From contig CAJTUY010000030.1 of assembly GCA_910579415.1 (NCBI GenBank), positions 1-14,028 on the forward strand: DNA of 14,028 nucleotides, written 5' to 3'. Positions 6,663 through 12,548 of the stretch are shown here, piece after piece. A model generated the notes under the pieces. That model was not told the DNA's origin. It saw nothing but the letters and a program-made list of their open reading frames with translations, and made no database searches. Source of the stretch: an uncultured Clostridia bacterium (GTDB lineage Bacteria; Bacillota; Clostridia; UBA1381). The position numbers and the translations under genes were made by a program. The stretch's first letter is position 1. The number at the start of each line of letters is the position of its first letter.

Positions 6663-6691
6663 TTGACAATGGGAAATATTTGTCGTATAAT
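6663..6691 (+). promoter_or_regulatory. Consensus promoter of the riboswitch-exchanger unit
   Basis: TTGACA (6663-6668), 17 bases, TATAAT (6686-6691): an exact sigma-A consensus. The predicted start near 6698 is right at the riboswitch 5' edge. Such a strong promoter fits control by attenuation downstream. Confidence 0.93.
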
Positions 6692-6698
6692 CATATCA

Positions 6699-6824
6699 GT
6701 AGTAAAGGGGAGTAGTTCACGCAGTATGCGTTGAATGTACCGTCAGTACGGAGAAATCCCGGTTATTCAGTAAGTAACAAGACCTTTGCCGCATTATTTT
6801 GGTGCGGCAGACGTCTTGTTTTTT
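6699..6824 (+). promoter_or_regulatory. yybP-ykoY (manganese) riboswitch with terminator
   Basis: The leader carries the class hallmarks: AAAGGGGAGTAG at 6704-6715, a hairpin TTCACGC/GCGTTGAA (6716-6735), a short CCGT/ACGG hairpin (6740-6751), and the 3' conserved AAGACCTTTGCC (6779-6790). The last element opens a composite hairpin, CAAGAC...GCCGCA / TGCGGC...GTCTTG, followed by six T (6819-6824), which is an intrinsic terminator. Members of this class bind Mn2+ and usually turn expression on. The likely mechanism is that Mn2+ binding disfavours the terminator and lets transcription reach the exchanger gene. The match is from memory of the consensus, without covariance scoring. Confidence 0.87.
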
Positions 6825-6846
6825 ATTAAAGAAAGGAAGGATTAAA

Positions 6847-7797
6847 ATGAATTTAGCGGTGTTAATTGTGATGTTGTTGGGAGGCTTTGTGTTGCTGATA
6901 AAAGGCGCGGACTTGTTTGTAGACGGCGCGTGCGGATTATCGGAAAAACTAAAAATACCGGCATATCTTGTAGGTATGACGGTAGTGGCATTTGGCACAA
7001 GTTTGCCTGAAGCGGCGGTAAGTGTTACCGCGTCAATACAGGGAAGTAACGCAATAGCAATAGGTAATGTAATTGGTTCCAATACATTTAATACACTTGT
7101 TGTACTCGGTTCTAGTGCAATTATTGCGCCTGTTCTTGTAAAGGACAAGCTGTTAAGGCGTGATTTCCCATTTTGTCTTGCAATATCAGTATTGTTGCTT
7201 ATACTTATTGTAACATTGGGAAACGGACAAATTGCTCTTACACGCGCCGACGGAATAATACTGCTTATATTATTTGTAATATTTATGGCAGGTTCAATTA
7301 TAGGCGCAAAAAAAGAAGCTGTGCCTGAAACCTCAGGACAGCAGGCAGAAATGAAGCTTTGGAAATGTATTTTACTGATAATTATAGGAATTGCAGGAGT
7401 TATCATAGGAGGACAGCTGACTGTTACAGGAGCAAAAGGACTGGCAAGAATGATAGGTTTGAGCGAAACAGTAATAGGACTTACCGTTATAGCAGTGGGA
7501 ACATCATTGCCTGAATTGGTAACATCAATAGTTGCGGCGCGTAAGGGTCAGAACGACATTGCGGTAGGCAATGTTATAGGTTCAAATATATTCAACATAT
7601 TGTTTATACTTGGTATGTCAGCGGTAATAAGTCCTATGATTACAGATTCTTATGCTATTATTGACTGCTGTATGCTTATTGCAGTATCACTTGTGCCATT
7701 TGTTTTTGCGCTGTTTAAGAGGAAAATAAACAGACCTATGGGTATATTTATGCTGCTGATGTATGTTGCCTATACATCTTATTTGCTAATACGCTGA
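6847..7797 (+). CDS. CaCA-family cation exchanger (YrbG-like), probable Mn2+ exporter
   Basis: A 316-residue polytopic inner-membrane antiporter of the Ca2+:cation antiporter family, with about ten membrane helices. The two inverted alpha repeats are clear: GTSLPEAAVS (50-59) with GNVIGSNTFN (73-82), and GTSLPELVTS (218-227) with GNVIGSNIFN (241-250). Glu55 and Glu223 are the paired metal-binding acids. A hydrophilic loop around residues 154-170 links the halves. Family members exchange Ca2+ (some K+/Na+-dependent, some Ca2+/H+). The Mn2+ riboswitch just upstream suggests that Mn2+ is a physiological substrate here (inference). ATG 6847 is chosen because AAAGGAAGG precedes it; an in-frame GTG at 6799 lies inside the terminator hairpin. 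Monocistronic, closed by the terminator at 7838-7866. Confidence 0.92.
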   Translation: MNLAVLIVMLLGGFVLLIKGADLFVDGACGLSEKLKIPAYLVGMTVVAFGTSLPEAAVSVTASIQGSNAIAIGNVIGSNTFNTLVVLGSSAIIAPVLVKDKLLRRDFPFCLAISVLLLILIVTLGNGQIALTRADGIILLILFVIFMAGSIIGAKKEAVPETSGQQAEMKLWKCILLIIIGIAGVIIGGQLTVTGAKGLARMIGLSETVIGLTVIAVGTSLPELVTSIVAARKGQNDIAVGNVIGSNIFNILFILGMSAVISPMITDSYAIIDCCMLIAVSLVPFVFALFKRKINRPMGIFMLLMYVAYTSYLLIR

Positions 7798-7837
7798 CAA
7801 AAGTAAGTATGAAACGCAGATTGCTGCAAAAAAACAT

Positions 7838-7866
7838 AAGACTGCTATGCCGGGCAGTCTTTTTTG
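7838..7866 (+). terminator. Intrinsic terminator after the exchanger gene
   Basis: AAGACTGC (7838-7845), loop, GCAGTCTT (7854-7861), then a run of T. Confidence 0.9.
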
Positions 7867-7947
7867 TTACAAATAATCGGGAATAATATATAATAGTTAC
7901 AATATTTACAATTAAATTACATCAGACAAACAATATTTTTACATATA

Positions 7948-7976
7948 TTGACATTTAAGGGATTTAGGTGTATAAT
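7948..7976 (+). promoter_or_regulatory. Consensus promoter of the first DUF6514-like gene
   Basis: TTGACA (7948-7953), 17 bases, TATAAT (7971-7976): exact consensus. The start would be near 7983, and CAGGAGGATG supplies a strong ribosome site before ATG 8009. Confidence 0.92.
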
Positions 7977-8008
7977 AATGTCAAAAATTACAGGAGGATG
8001 AAGTAACT

Positions 8009-8236
8009 ATGTATAATGTTATTGAAACAAAAATTATTGCTGAGGGAGAAGAGGTGATTGTATACGGTTTAAGCCATGAAGACGGAACTGTAATGACCAA
8101 CGTGACAGCTAATAAGAAAGAGGCTGAATATCTTGCAGAGTATTTTAATAAAGAGAATTTGGCATCATATCAGCTTGAAGATGTTGTACATGATATGGCA
8201 GACAGTGAAAAAAGCTTTGATAGATATGAAAAATAA
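8009..8236 (+). CDS. DUF6514-like small protein (paralogue 1)
   Basis: A 75-residue acidic soluble protein of unknown function. It opens MYNVIETKIIAEGEE, has a YGLSHEDGT turn, then NVTANKKEAEYLAEYFNKE and LASYQLEDVVHDM. The order (beta strands with YG, then a 'V.dis.n' strand, a KEAE helix and a short L..dVv.d helix) matches my recollection of clostridial DUF6514 proteins. It has no signal peptide or membrane helix. It aligns without gaps to the protein at 8697-8921, with 35 of the first 60 residues identical, so the two arose by duplication. It sits alone between a consensus promoter and a terminator, which points to strong constitutive or globally controlled expression. The family name is moderately sure; the gene itself is very well supported. 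Confidence 0.8.
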   Translation: MYNVIETKIIAEGEEVIVYGLSHEDGTVMTNVTANKKEAEYLAEYFNKENLASYQLEDVVHDMADSEKSFDRYEK

Positions 8237-8294
8237 TATACCTGCATATTTCAAGGGATTTTAGCAGGGGAAAATATGTAGAATTATTTGTTAG

Positions 8295-8318
8295 GGGCGG
8301 TATATCCGCCCTTTTTTT
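8295..8318 (+). terminator. Intrinsic terminator after the first DUF6514-like gene
   Basis: GGGCGG (8295-8300), loop TATAT, CCGCCC (8306-8311), then seven T. Confidence 0.93.
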
Positions 8319-8327
8319 GATTGAAAC

Positions 8328-8343
8328 CGCCAGTATATTGGCG
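8328..8343. promoter_or_regulatory. Palindrome CGCCAgTATAtTGGCG, possible XRE operator
   Basis: A 16-base palindrome with one mismatched pair lies about 60 bases before the XRE start codon. A TATAAT at 8371-8376 could be the -10; the matching -35 position (about 8348-8353) is poor and adjoins the palindrome. An XRE dimer bound here could activate or repress its own promoter. This is inferred from position and symmetry only. Confidence 0.45.
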
Positions 8344-8405
8344 TGACGAATGATGTTCTTTTTTGTAATATATAATAGAAGTTTTTACAAAGGAGGATGT
8401 TCATT

Positions 8406-8657
8406 ATGAATGTAATGGAAAAGGAAGAAATTTTGATAATCGAAGTCAACATGAGAATTATTGGCTGTAATTTAAAACGGTTACGGAAAATGCACGGTTA
8501 TTCACAGGAATATGTGGCTAATCATTTTGAAATGAGCCAATATCATTACAGGCAAATTGAAAAAGGCAGGGCTAATACCACGATAATGGTATTGAGCAGG
8601 CTGGCAAATTTCTTTGGGGTCACATTAAGAGATTTACTGGAGGAGAACGAGGACTGA
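8406..8657 (+). CDS. XRE-family transcriptional regulator (small HTH)
   Basis: An 83-residue protein that is almost all one Cro/C1-type helix-turn-helix. Helices run from about residue 20 (CNLKRLRKMHGYSQEYVANHF), through the turn and recognition helix (EMSQYHYRQIEKGRANTT), to a final LSRLANFFGVTLRDLLEENE. ATG 8406 is preferred because AAGGAGG ends 9 bases upstream; an in-frame ATG at 8397 abuts the ribosome site. A later in-frame ATG at 8451 would give a minimal HTH with a poorer site. It is followed 39 bases later by the second DUF6514-like gene with no terminator between, so the two form an operon. The product probably autoregulates through the palindrome at 8328-8343 (inference). No phage or toxin gene is visible next to it. 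Confidence 0.9.
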   Translation: MNVMEKEEILIIEVNMRIIGCNLKRLRKMHGYSQEYVANHFEMSQYHYRQIEKGRANTTIMVLSRLANFFGVTLRDLLEENED

Positions 8658-8696
8658 AAATATAATCATAAAACATACAGAAGGGATAAATTTATA

Positions 8697-8921
8697 ATGT
8701 ACAAAGTTATTGAAAGAACAATAGTAATTGAGGGAGAAAAGAAAGCAGTGTACGGTTTGCGGCATGAGAACGGCACTGCAATGGAAGATGTATCAGGCAA
8801 TAAGAAAGAAGCTGAGCATATGGCAGAACGGTTTACAGAAATGGAATTAGCACCATATCAGCTTAATGATGTTTTAAGGTATATTGTCGATACTCCGGAA
8901 GGATATGCGCAATTACAATAA
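8697..8921 (+). CDS. DUF6514-like small protein (paralogue 2)
   Basis: A 74-residue soluble protein, paralogue of the 8009-8236 product: MYKVIERTIVIEGEKK, YGLRHENGT, NKKEAEHMAERF and LAPYQLNDVLRYI line up without gaps, and only the last 15 residues diverge. GAAGGGA before ATG 8697 is an adequate ribosome site. It is the second gene of the XRE operon and ends at a strong terminator. The function of the family is not known to me. The co-transcribed regulator between two copies suggests that copy 2 is conditionally expressed while copy 1 is independent (inference). An antitoxin or regulator-modulator role is possible but not supported by any residue I can point to. Confidence 0.8.
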   Translation: MYKVIERTIVIEGEKKAVYGLRHENGTAMEDVSGNKKEAEHMAERFTEMELAPYQLNDVLRYIVDTPEGYAQLQ

Positions 8922-8925
8922 AGAG

Positions 8926-8954
8926 AACCAGCGAGGAATTTTCTCGCTGGTTTT
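8926..8954 (+). terminator. Intrinsic terminator of the XRE-DUF6514 operon
   Basis: AACCAGCGAG (8926-8935), 7-base loop, CTCGCTGGTTTT (8943-8954). Confidence 0.92.
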
Positions 8955-9029
8955 GTATATCATATAGCAATCTGTTTTGACTAACTTTTTGTGTTGTTCC
9001 ATATTCAATTATGCATACCGAAAAATAAT

Positions 9030-9071
9030 GAAAAATCGCATAAACACTTGATAGACAAGTATTTATACGAT
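9030..9071 (-). terminator. Terminator of the tRNA-Glu gene
   Basis: Minus strand: ATCGTATAAATACTTG, loop TCTAT, CAAGTGTTTATGCGAT, then TTTTCATTATTTTT. A 16-bp stem with G-U pairs starts about 9 bases after the tRNA CCA end. Confidence 0.88.
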
Positions 9072-9080
9072 TTAGCTTTA

Positions 9081-9155
9081 TGGTGACTCGTGAGGGAATC
9101 GAACCCTCGTTGCCGGCGTGAGAGGCCGGAGTCTTAACCGCTTGACCAACGAGCC
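9081..9155 (-). tRNA. tRNA-Glu, anticodon CUC
   Basis: A 75-base cloverleaf with encoded CCA. The acceptor stem GGCTCGT pairs with ACGAGTC (one G-U). The D arm contains GGTCAAGCGGTTAAGAC. The anticodon stem CCGGC/GCCGG encloses CUCUCAC, so the anticodon is CUC and reads GAG. The T arm is CGAGG-GTTCGATT-CCCTC. It is an isolated single tRNA gene with its own promoter and terminator; no integrase or duplicated 3' end suggests an inserted element. Confidence 0.97.
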
Positions 9156-9168
9156 ATACAGCTTTTAT

Positions 9169-9197
9169 ATAATAACATATGAAGCAGTGTTTGTCAA
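9169..9197 (-). promoter_or_regulatory. Promoter of tRNA-Glu
   Basis: Minus strand: TTGACA (9197-9192), 17 bases, TATTAT (9174-9169). It ends 13 bases before the mature tRNA 5' end and follows directly on the glyA terminator. Confidence 0.87.
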
Positions 9198-9200
9198 GAG

Positions 9201-9239
9201 AAAAAATGCGGATTTTGAAATTTTTTTCAAAATCCGCAT
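9201..9239 (-). terminator. Terminator of glyA
   Basis: Minus strand: TGCGGATTTTGAA pairs with TTCAAAATCCGCA around an A-rich loop, followed by TTTTTT. It starts just after the glyA stop codon. Confidence 0.93.
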
Positions 9240-9245
9240 AGCCTG

Positions 9246-10487
9246 TTATTTATAAAGCGGGTGCTTGGAGCATAGTGCCTTAACCCTTGTTCTTATTTCA
9301 TCTTTGCTGTTGTCAAAATCCTTGATTGTCAATGCAATTAACTTACCTACCTCAACCATATCTTCCTCCTTAAAACCGCGTGAAGTGGATGCAGGAGTAC
9401 CGATTCTTATGCCGCTGGTAATAAATGGGCTTTGAGTATCGAATGGAATAGCATTTTTGTTTACTGTAATACCTACTTCATCGAGCATCTTTTCAGCTTC
9501 CTTGCCTGTTACGCCTGTTTCAGTAAGGTCAACAAGCATAAGGTGATTGTCCGTACCGCCTGAAACCAGTTTAAAGCCTTCTTTTACAAGAGTGTCAGCA
9601 AGTACAGCAGCATTTTTAACAACCTGCTTTGCATATTCTGTAAAGCTTGGGTCAAGAGCTTCTTTAAAGCATACTGCTTTTGCAGCAATTGTGTGCATTA
9701 AAGGACCGCCTTGTATACCAGGAAAGATAGCTTTGTTAATTTTCTTGATAAGTTCCTCATTATTTGTAAGTATAAGACCACCGCGCGGACCTCTGAGGGT
9801 TTTGTGTGTAGTGGTTGTAACAACATCCGCATAAGGCATTGGTGACGGGTGACAGCCTGCTGCAACAAGTCCTGCAATATGCGCCATGTCTACCATAAGG
9901 TATGCGCCCACTTCGCTTGCAATATCTGCAAACTTCTGGAAGTCGATAGTTCTCGGATATGCCGATGCGCCTGCAAGGATAAGCTTCGGTTTACATTCAA
10001 GCGCAATGCGTCTTACCTCATCATAATCAATAGTGTTTGTGTCCTCCGTAACGCCATAGGGAACAATATTGAAGTATTTGCCTGACATATTAACCGGTGA
10101 GCCGTGACTGAGGTGACCGCCGTGAGCAAGGCTCATTGACAATACTGTATCTCCAGGTGTAAGAAGCGCAAAAAATACAGCCATATTAGCCTGAGCGCCC
10201 GAATGTGCCTGTACATTGGCATATTCAGCATTAAACAGCTTTTTAGCTCGCTCAATTGCAAGGTTTTCAACTACATCAACGTGTTCACAGCCGCCGTAGT
10301 AACGCTTACCCGGATAACCCTCAGCATATTTGTTTGTAAGAGGTGAACCGTTAGCCTCCATAACACGCTCAGAAACAAAGTTCTCTGAAGCAATAAGTTC
10401 AATTTTGTTCTGCTGACGATTTGTTTCGTCCTGTATTGCCGCATAGACTTCAGGGTCAAACGGTTGTAGATTTTCATATTTTTCCAT
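9246..10487 (-). CDS. glyA: Serine hydroxymethyltransferase
   Basis: PLP-dependent interconversion of serine and glycine with tetrahydrofolate, the main source of one-carbon units; cytoplasmic. With ATG 10487 (GAAAGGAAT upstream) the protein has 413 residues, typical of the family. An in-frame ATG at 10505 has no ribosome site and would add six residues. Motifs: KIELIASENFVS (28-39), NKYAEGYPGKRYYGG (52-66), the NVQAHSGAQAN loop (91-101), VDMAHIAGLVAAG (199-211), and the Schiff-base lysine Lys229 in VVTTTTHKTLRGPRGG (222-237). The numbering even agrees with the E. coli enzyme. Everything needed for catalysis is present. Monocistronic, from the promoter at 10523-10551 to its own terminator. 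It is divergent from nth and shares a mirror-image promoter region with it. No glycine or purine riboswitch is seen in the short leader (about 28 bases). Confidence 0.98.
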   Translation of the reverse strand: MEKYENLQPFDPEVYAAIQDETNRQQNKIELIASENFVSERVMEANGSPLTNKYAEGYPGKRYYGGCEHVDVVENLAIERAKKLFNAEYANVQAHSGAQANMAVFFALLTPGDTVLSMSLAHGGHLSHGSPVNMSGKYFNIVPYGVTEDTNTIDYDEVRRIALECKPKLILAGASAYPRTIDFQKFADIASEVGAYLMVDMAHIAGLVAAGCHPSPMPYADVVTTTTHKTLRGPRGGLILTNNEELIKKINKAIFPGIQGGPLMHTIAAKAVCFKEALDPSFTEYAKQVVKNAAVLADTLVKEGFKLVSGGTDNHLMLVDLTETGVTGKEAEKMLDEVGITVNKNAIPFDTQSPFITSGIRIGTPASTSRGFKEEDMVEVGKLIALTIKDFDNSKDEIRTRVKALCSKHPLYK

Positions 10488-10522
10488 TGTTAAAATTCCT
10501 TTCATAAAATACTATAAATAAT

Positions 10523-10551
10523 ATTATATAATTTGTTTTAAAAATTTGCAA
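10523..10551 (-). promoter_or_regulatory. Promoter of glyA
   Basis: Minus strand: TTGCAA (10551-10546), 17 bases, TATAAT (10528-10523). The -35 box is one arm of the inverted repeat TTGCAATA-GTTT-TATTGCAA (10546-10565), whose other arm is the nth -35. Confidence 0.8.
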
Positions 10552-10559
10552 TAGTTTTA

Positions 10560-10588
10560 TTGCAAAAAATTGCAGAAAAATGTATAAT
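10560..10588 (+). promoter_or_regulatory. Promoter of nth
   Basis: TTGCAA (10560-10565), 17 bases, TATAAT (10583-10588). It mirrors the glyA promoter. It also rules out the in-frame ATG at 10580 as the nth start, because that codon lies upstream of the transcription start. Confidence 0.8.
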
Positions 10589-10621
10589 ATATTTAAATCA
10601 ATAGTGAAGGTGGAGATTAAC

Positions 10622-11254
10622 TTGACAAAAAAGGAACGTGTAGAAAAAATACGCATATTGCTTGACGAGGCATATCCCGATGTAAAGTGTTCGCTTAATT
10701 ATTCCAATCCGCTTGAAATGCTTATAGCCACACAGCTTTCGGCTCAGTGTACGGACGCGCGTGTAAATATAGTAACCAAAGAATTATTTAAACGCTATAA
10801 ATCAGCGGAGGATTTTGCATCAGCGGATTATGAGGAGCTGTGCGGGTACATAAAATCAGCGGGATTTTACAGAAATAAAGCTAAAAATATAATTTTGTGC
10901 TGTCAGCGAATTATTGATGTGTATGGCGGCGAAGTGCCTGATACAATGGAGGATTTGACCAGCCTTGCAGGTACGGGAAGAAAAACCGCTAATCTTGTTT
11001 TGGGGGATATTTTCGGTAAGCCTGCGGTAGTTGTTGATACGCATTGCAAGCGCATTGCAAAAAGAATAGGACTGACGTCAAATGACGACCCTACAAAAGT
11101 GGAAATGGATTTAAAGAAAATTGTGCCTGCCGATTATCAGCTCAGAATGTGCCATCAGTTTGTAGCACATGGACGTGCCGTTTGTACTGCGCGTAAGCCC
11201 AAATGCGGCATATGCCCGATAGCTGACGTGTGTAAAAGCGCAGGAAAGTGTTAG
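10622..11254 (+). CDS. nth: Endonuclease III (DNA glycosylase/AP lyase)
   Basis: Base-excision repair enzyme that removes oxidised pyrimidines and nicks at abasic sites; cytoplasmic. The start is TTG at 10622, with AAGGTGGAG 7 bases upstream, giving 210 residues (E. coli Nth has 211). An in-frame ATG at 10580 falls inside the promoter. Seen are IATQLSAQCTDARVN (35-49), the helix-hairpin-helix SLAGTGRKTANLVL with catalytic Lys121, VVVDTHCKRIAKRIGL with catalytic Asp139, and the 4Fe-4S ligands Cys188-X6-Cys195-X2-Cys198-X5-Cys204. The hairpin usually reads LPGVGRKTA, so AGTG is a mild variant. The 4Fe-4S cluster is complete. It ends at the terminator at 11257-11285, before convergent glycosyltransferase genes. 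A TTG start on a repair enzyme is consistent with low expression. Confidence 0.96.
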   Translation: MTKKERVEKIRILLDEAYPDVKCSLNYSNPLEMLIATQLSAQCTDARVNIVTKELFKRYKSAEDFASADYEELCGYIKSAGFYRNKAKNIILCCQRIIDVYGGEVPDTMEDLTSLAGTGRKTANLVLGDIFGKPAVVVDTHCKRIAKRIGLTSNDDPTKVEMDLKKIVPADYQLRMCHQFVAHGRAVCTARKPKCGICPIADVCKSAGKC

Positions 11255-11256
11255 AG

Positions 11257-11285
11257 AAAAGGTATTGCGTAAGCAATACCTTTTT
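11257..11285 (+). terminator. Intrinsic terminator after nth
   Basis: AAAAGGTATTGC, loop GTAA, GCAATACCTTTTT. The A-rich 5' side gives at most weak service to the convergent glycosyltransferase operon on minus. Confidence 0.9.
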
Positions 11286-11290
11286 ATACA

Positions 11291-12532
11291 TCAACTAAAG
11301 AAATTACAGTAATATCCGACAGTGCCGATTAGATTTAATGAAAGACCTATAAAAAACAGCGGATAATTCAAGCAATGGTATTTACCCTCGTTCTTCGGAA
11401 GAAGAAAGGCTAAGCCTAAAAATACAAACGGAAGAACATCATTCGGATAACGGTTGCCGAAATGCGAGCCGCCCATTTGGACGTGAGCCGACAGCAACAG
11501 GAGGTGTATAAATACCAAAACGGGAATTAAGATGGTTAGTATTTTGTCTGTCCTTTTCTTGCGTACAATGGTGTTTATAAGGTATACGGCATACGACAGT
11601 ACAATAGGACTTATCATAAACCAGCACATACCGTTAAACTGAGGGTATTCCCATATTCCATCTTGATTTACGGACGGGAAACGTATAAGGGAAGCAAGGT
11701 TATGCAGCAAATAGGTATAATGAAACTGTCCATACTGTGAGCTTGTATGCTCCGGCAGATAATTATGACCAAATTCAATAATATTTCCAAAACGCGCATA
11801 ATTCAAAATCATATATGAAAGAGCAATTAAAAATGGAGCTATAAGACACTTCCATTTTTTCGTTAATATATCTGTCAGTTTATTGTTAGGGTTTTGCTCC
11901 ATATGCTTTTTATATATTATATATAAAAGCACAGGGATATACAGCGCCTGGAAAGGACGGCAGCCGACCGAGCATGCCCAGAAAGTAAGTGATAAACCTG
12001 CTTTTCCTTTAAGAGCATAGTATATTGCCATAAGGCTCAGAGTAAATGCCATATTCTGAGCAATGAACCATACCCATGCAATTTGCGCTGTCAGAAGCCA
12101 GTTTGAAGCAACTGTAAGGAAAAGAGAGAAAAAAACAGCTCTTTTACCGTCAATACTGAAGTGGGTCAGTATTTTATATGAGTACACAGCGCCCATAATT
12201 GAAGTCACAAAGGCTATTATGCCATCGCAGCTGTTCCAGCCGATAAGTACAAACGGCAGCATAACATATGATGGGAACGGCGGAAAGCTTATATAATACT
12301 TACCGTTAAAAACAGCAATTTCAAGATGTGAATAATTCTGACCTAAATCAAGCCGTCCTTTAAGCCATGACTGCACCTGTAAAATATATGAATTATAAGG
12401 CTGTGCGCGCCACGGCCATTTGCCGGTAAATGTCCATACAATGAACAGTACGGCAGTTATGCAGAGGCACAGAAGCAGTATATCAAAATATTGGTTTTCA
12501 GAATTTTTTGAAATATCAGTTTTCTTTTTCAT
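11291..12532 (-). CDS. Polytopic GT-C-like glycosyltransferase
   Basis: A 413-residue membrane protein with roughly ten helices; the first spans about residues 17-36. The first large loop holds YNSYILQVQSWLKGRLDL (46-63) and NGKYYISFPPFPS (76-88). This 'sYf..la.a.L.GrlDl ... dGkyYv.fPP.Ps' pattern is one I associate with GT-C/GT39-like integral-membrane glycosyltransferases. Such enzymes take a sugar from a polyprenyl-phosphate carrier and transfer it on the outer face. Asp62 in the loop is a plausible catalytic acid, but this is inference. ATG 12532 is chosen for AAGGAGGAG just upstream; an in-frame ATG at 12601 lies inside the preceding gene. It follows that gene by 16 bases and is the last gene of the operon. 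Acceptor and sugar cannot be told from the sequence. Confidence 0.7.
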   Translation of the reverse strand: MKKKTDISKNSENQYFDILLLCLCITAVLFIVWTFTGKWPWRAQPYNSYILQVQSWLKGRLDLGQNYSHLEIAVFNGKYYISFPPFPSYVMLPFVLIGWNSCDGIIAFVTSIMGAVYSYKILTHFSIDGKRAVFFSLFLTVASNWLLTAQIAWVWFIAQNMAFTLSLMAIYYALKGKAGLSLTFWACSVGCRPFQALYIPVLLYIIYKKHMEQNPNNKLTDILTKKWKCLIAPFLIALSYMILNYARFGNIIEFGHNYLPEHTSSQYGQFHYTYLLHNLASLIRFPSVNQDGIWEYPQFNGMCWFMISPIVLSYAVYLINTIVRKKRTDKILTILIPVLVFIHLLLLSAHVQMGGSHFGNRYPNDVLPFVFLGLAFLLPKNEGKYHCLNYPLFFIGLSLNLIGTVGYYCNFFS

Positions 12533-12548
12533 AAACTCCTCCTTGATT

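Noticed and set aside
6717..7406. Long open frame on minus opposite the exchanger gene
   Set aside because: It is antisense to a conserved protein and riboswitch, has no ribosome site, and its sequence is the low-complexity mirror of membrane helices.
9030..9155. tRNA-Glu as attachment site of an integrated element
   Set aside because: No integrase and no repeat of the tRNA 3' end is visible; both flanks are simple promoter and terminator DNA.
9547..10085. Open frames on plus inside glyA
   Set aside because: They lie opposite a highly conserved enzyme, with no promoter, ribosome site or recognisable product.
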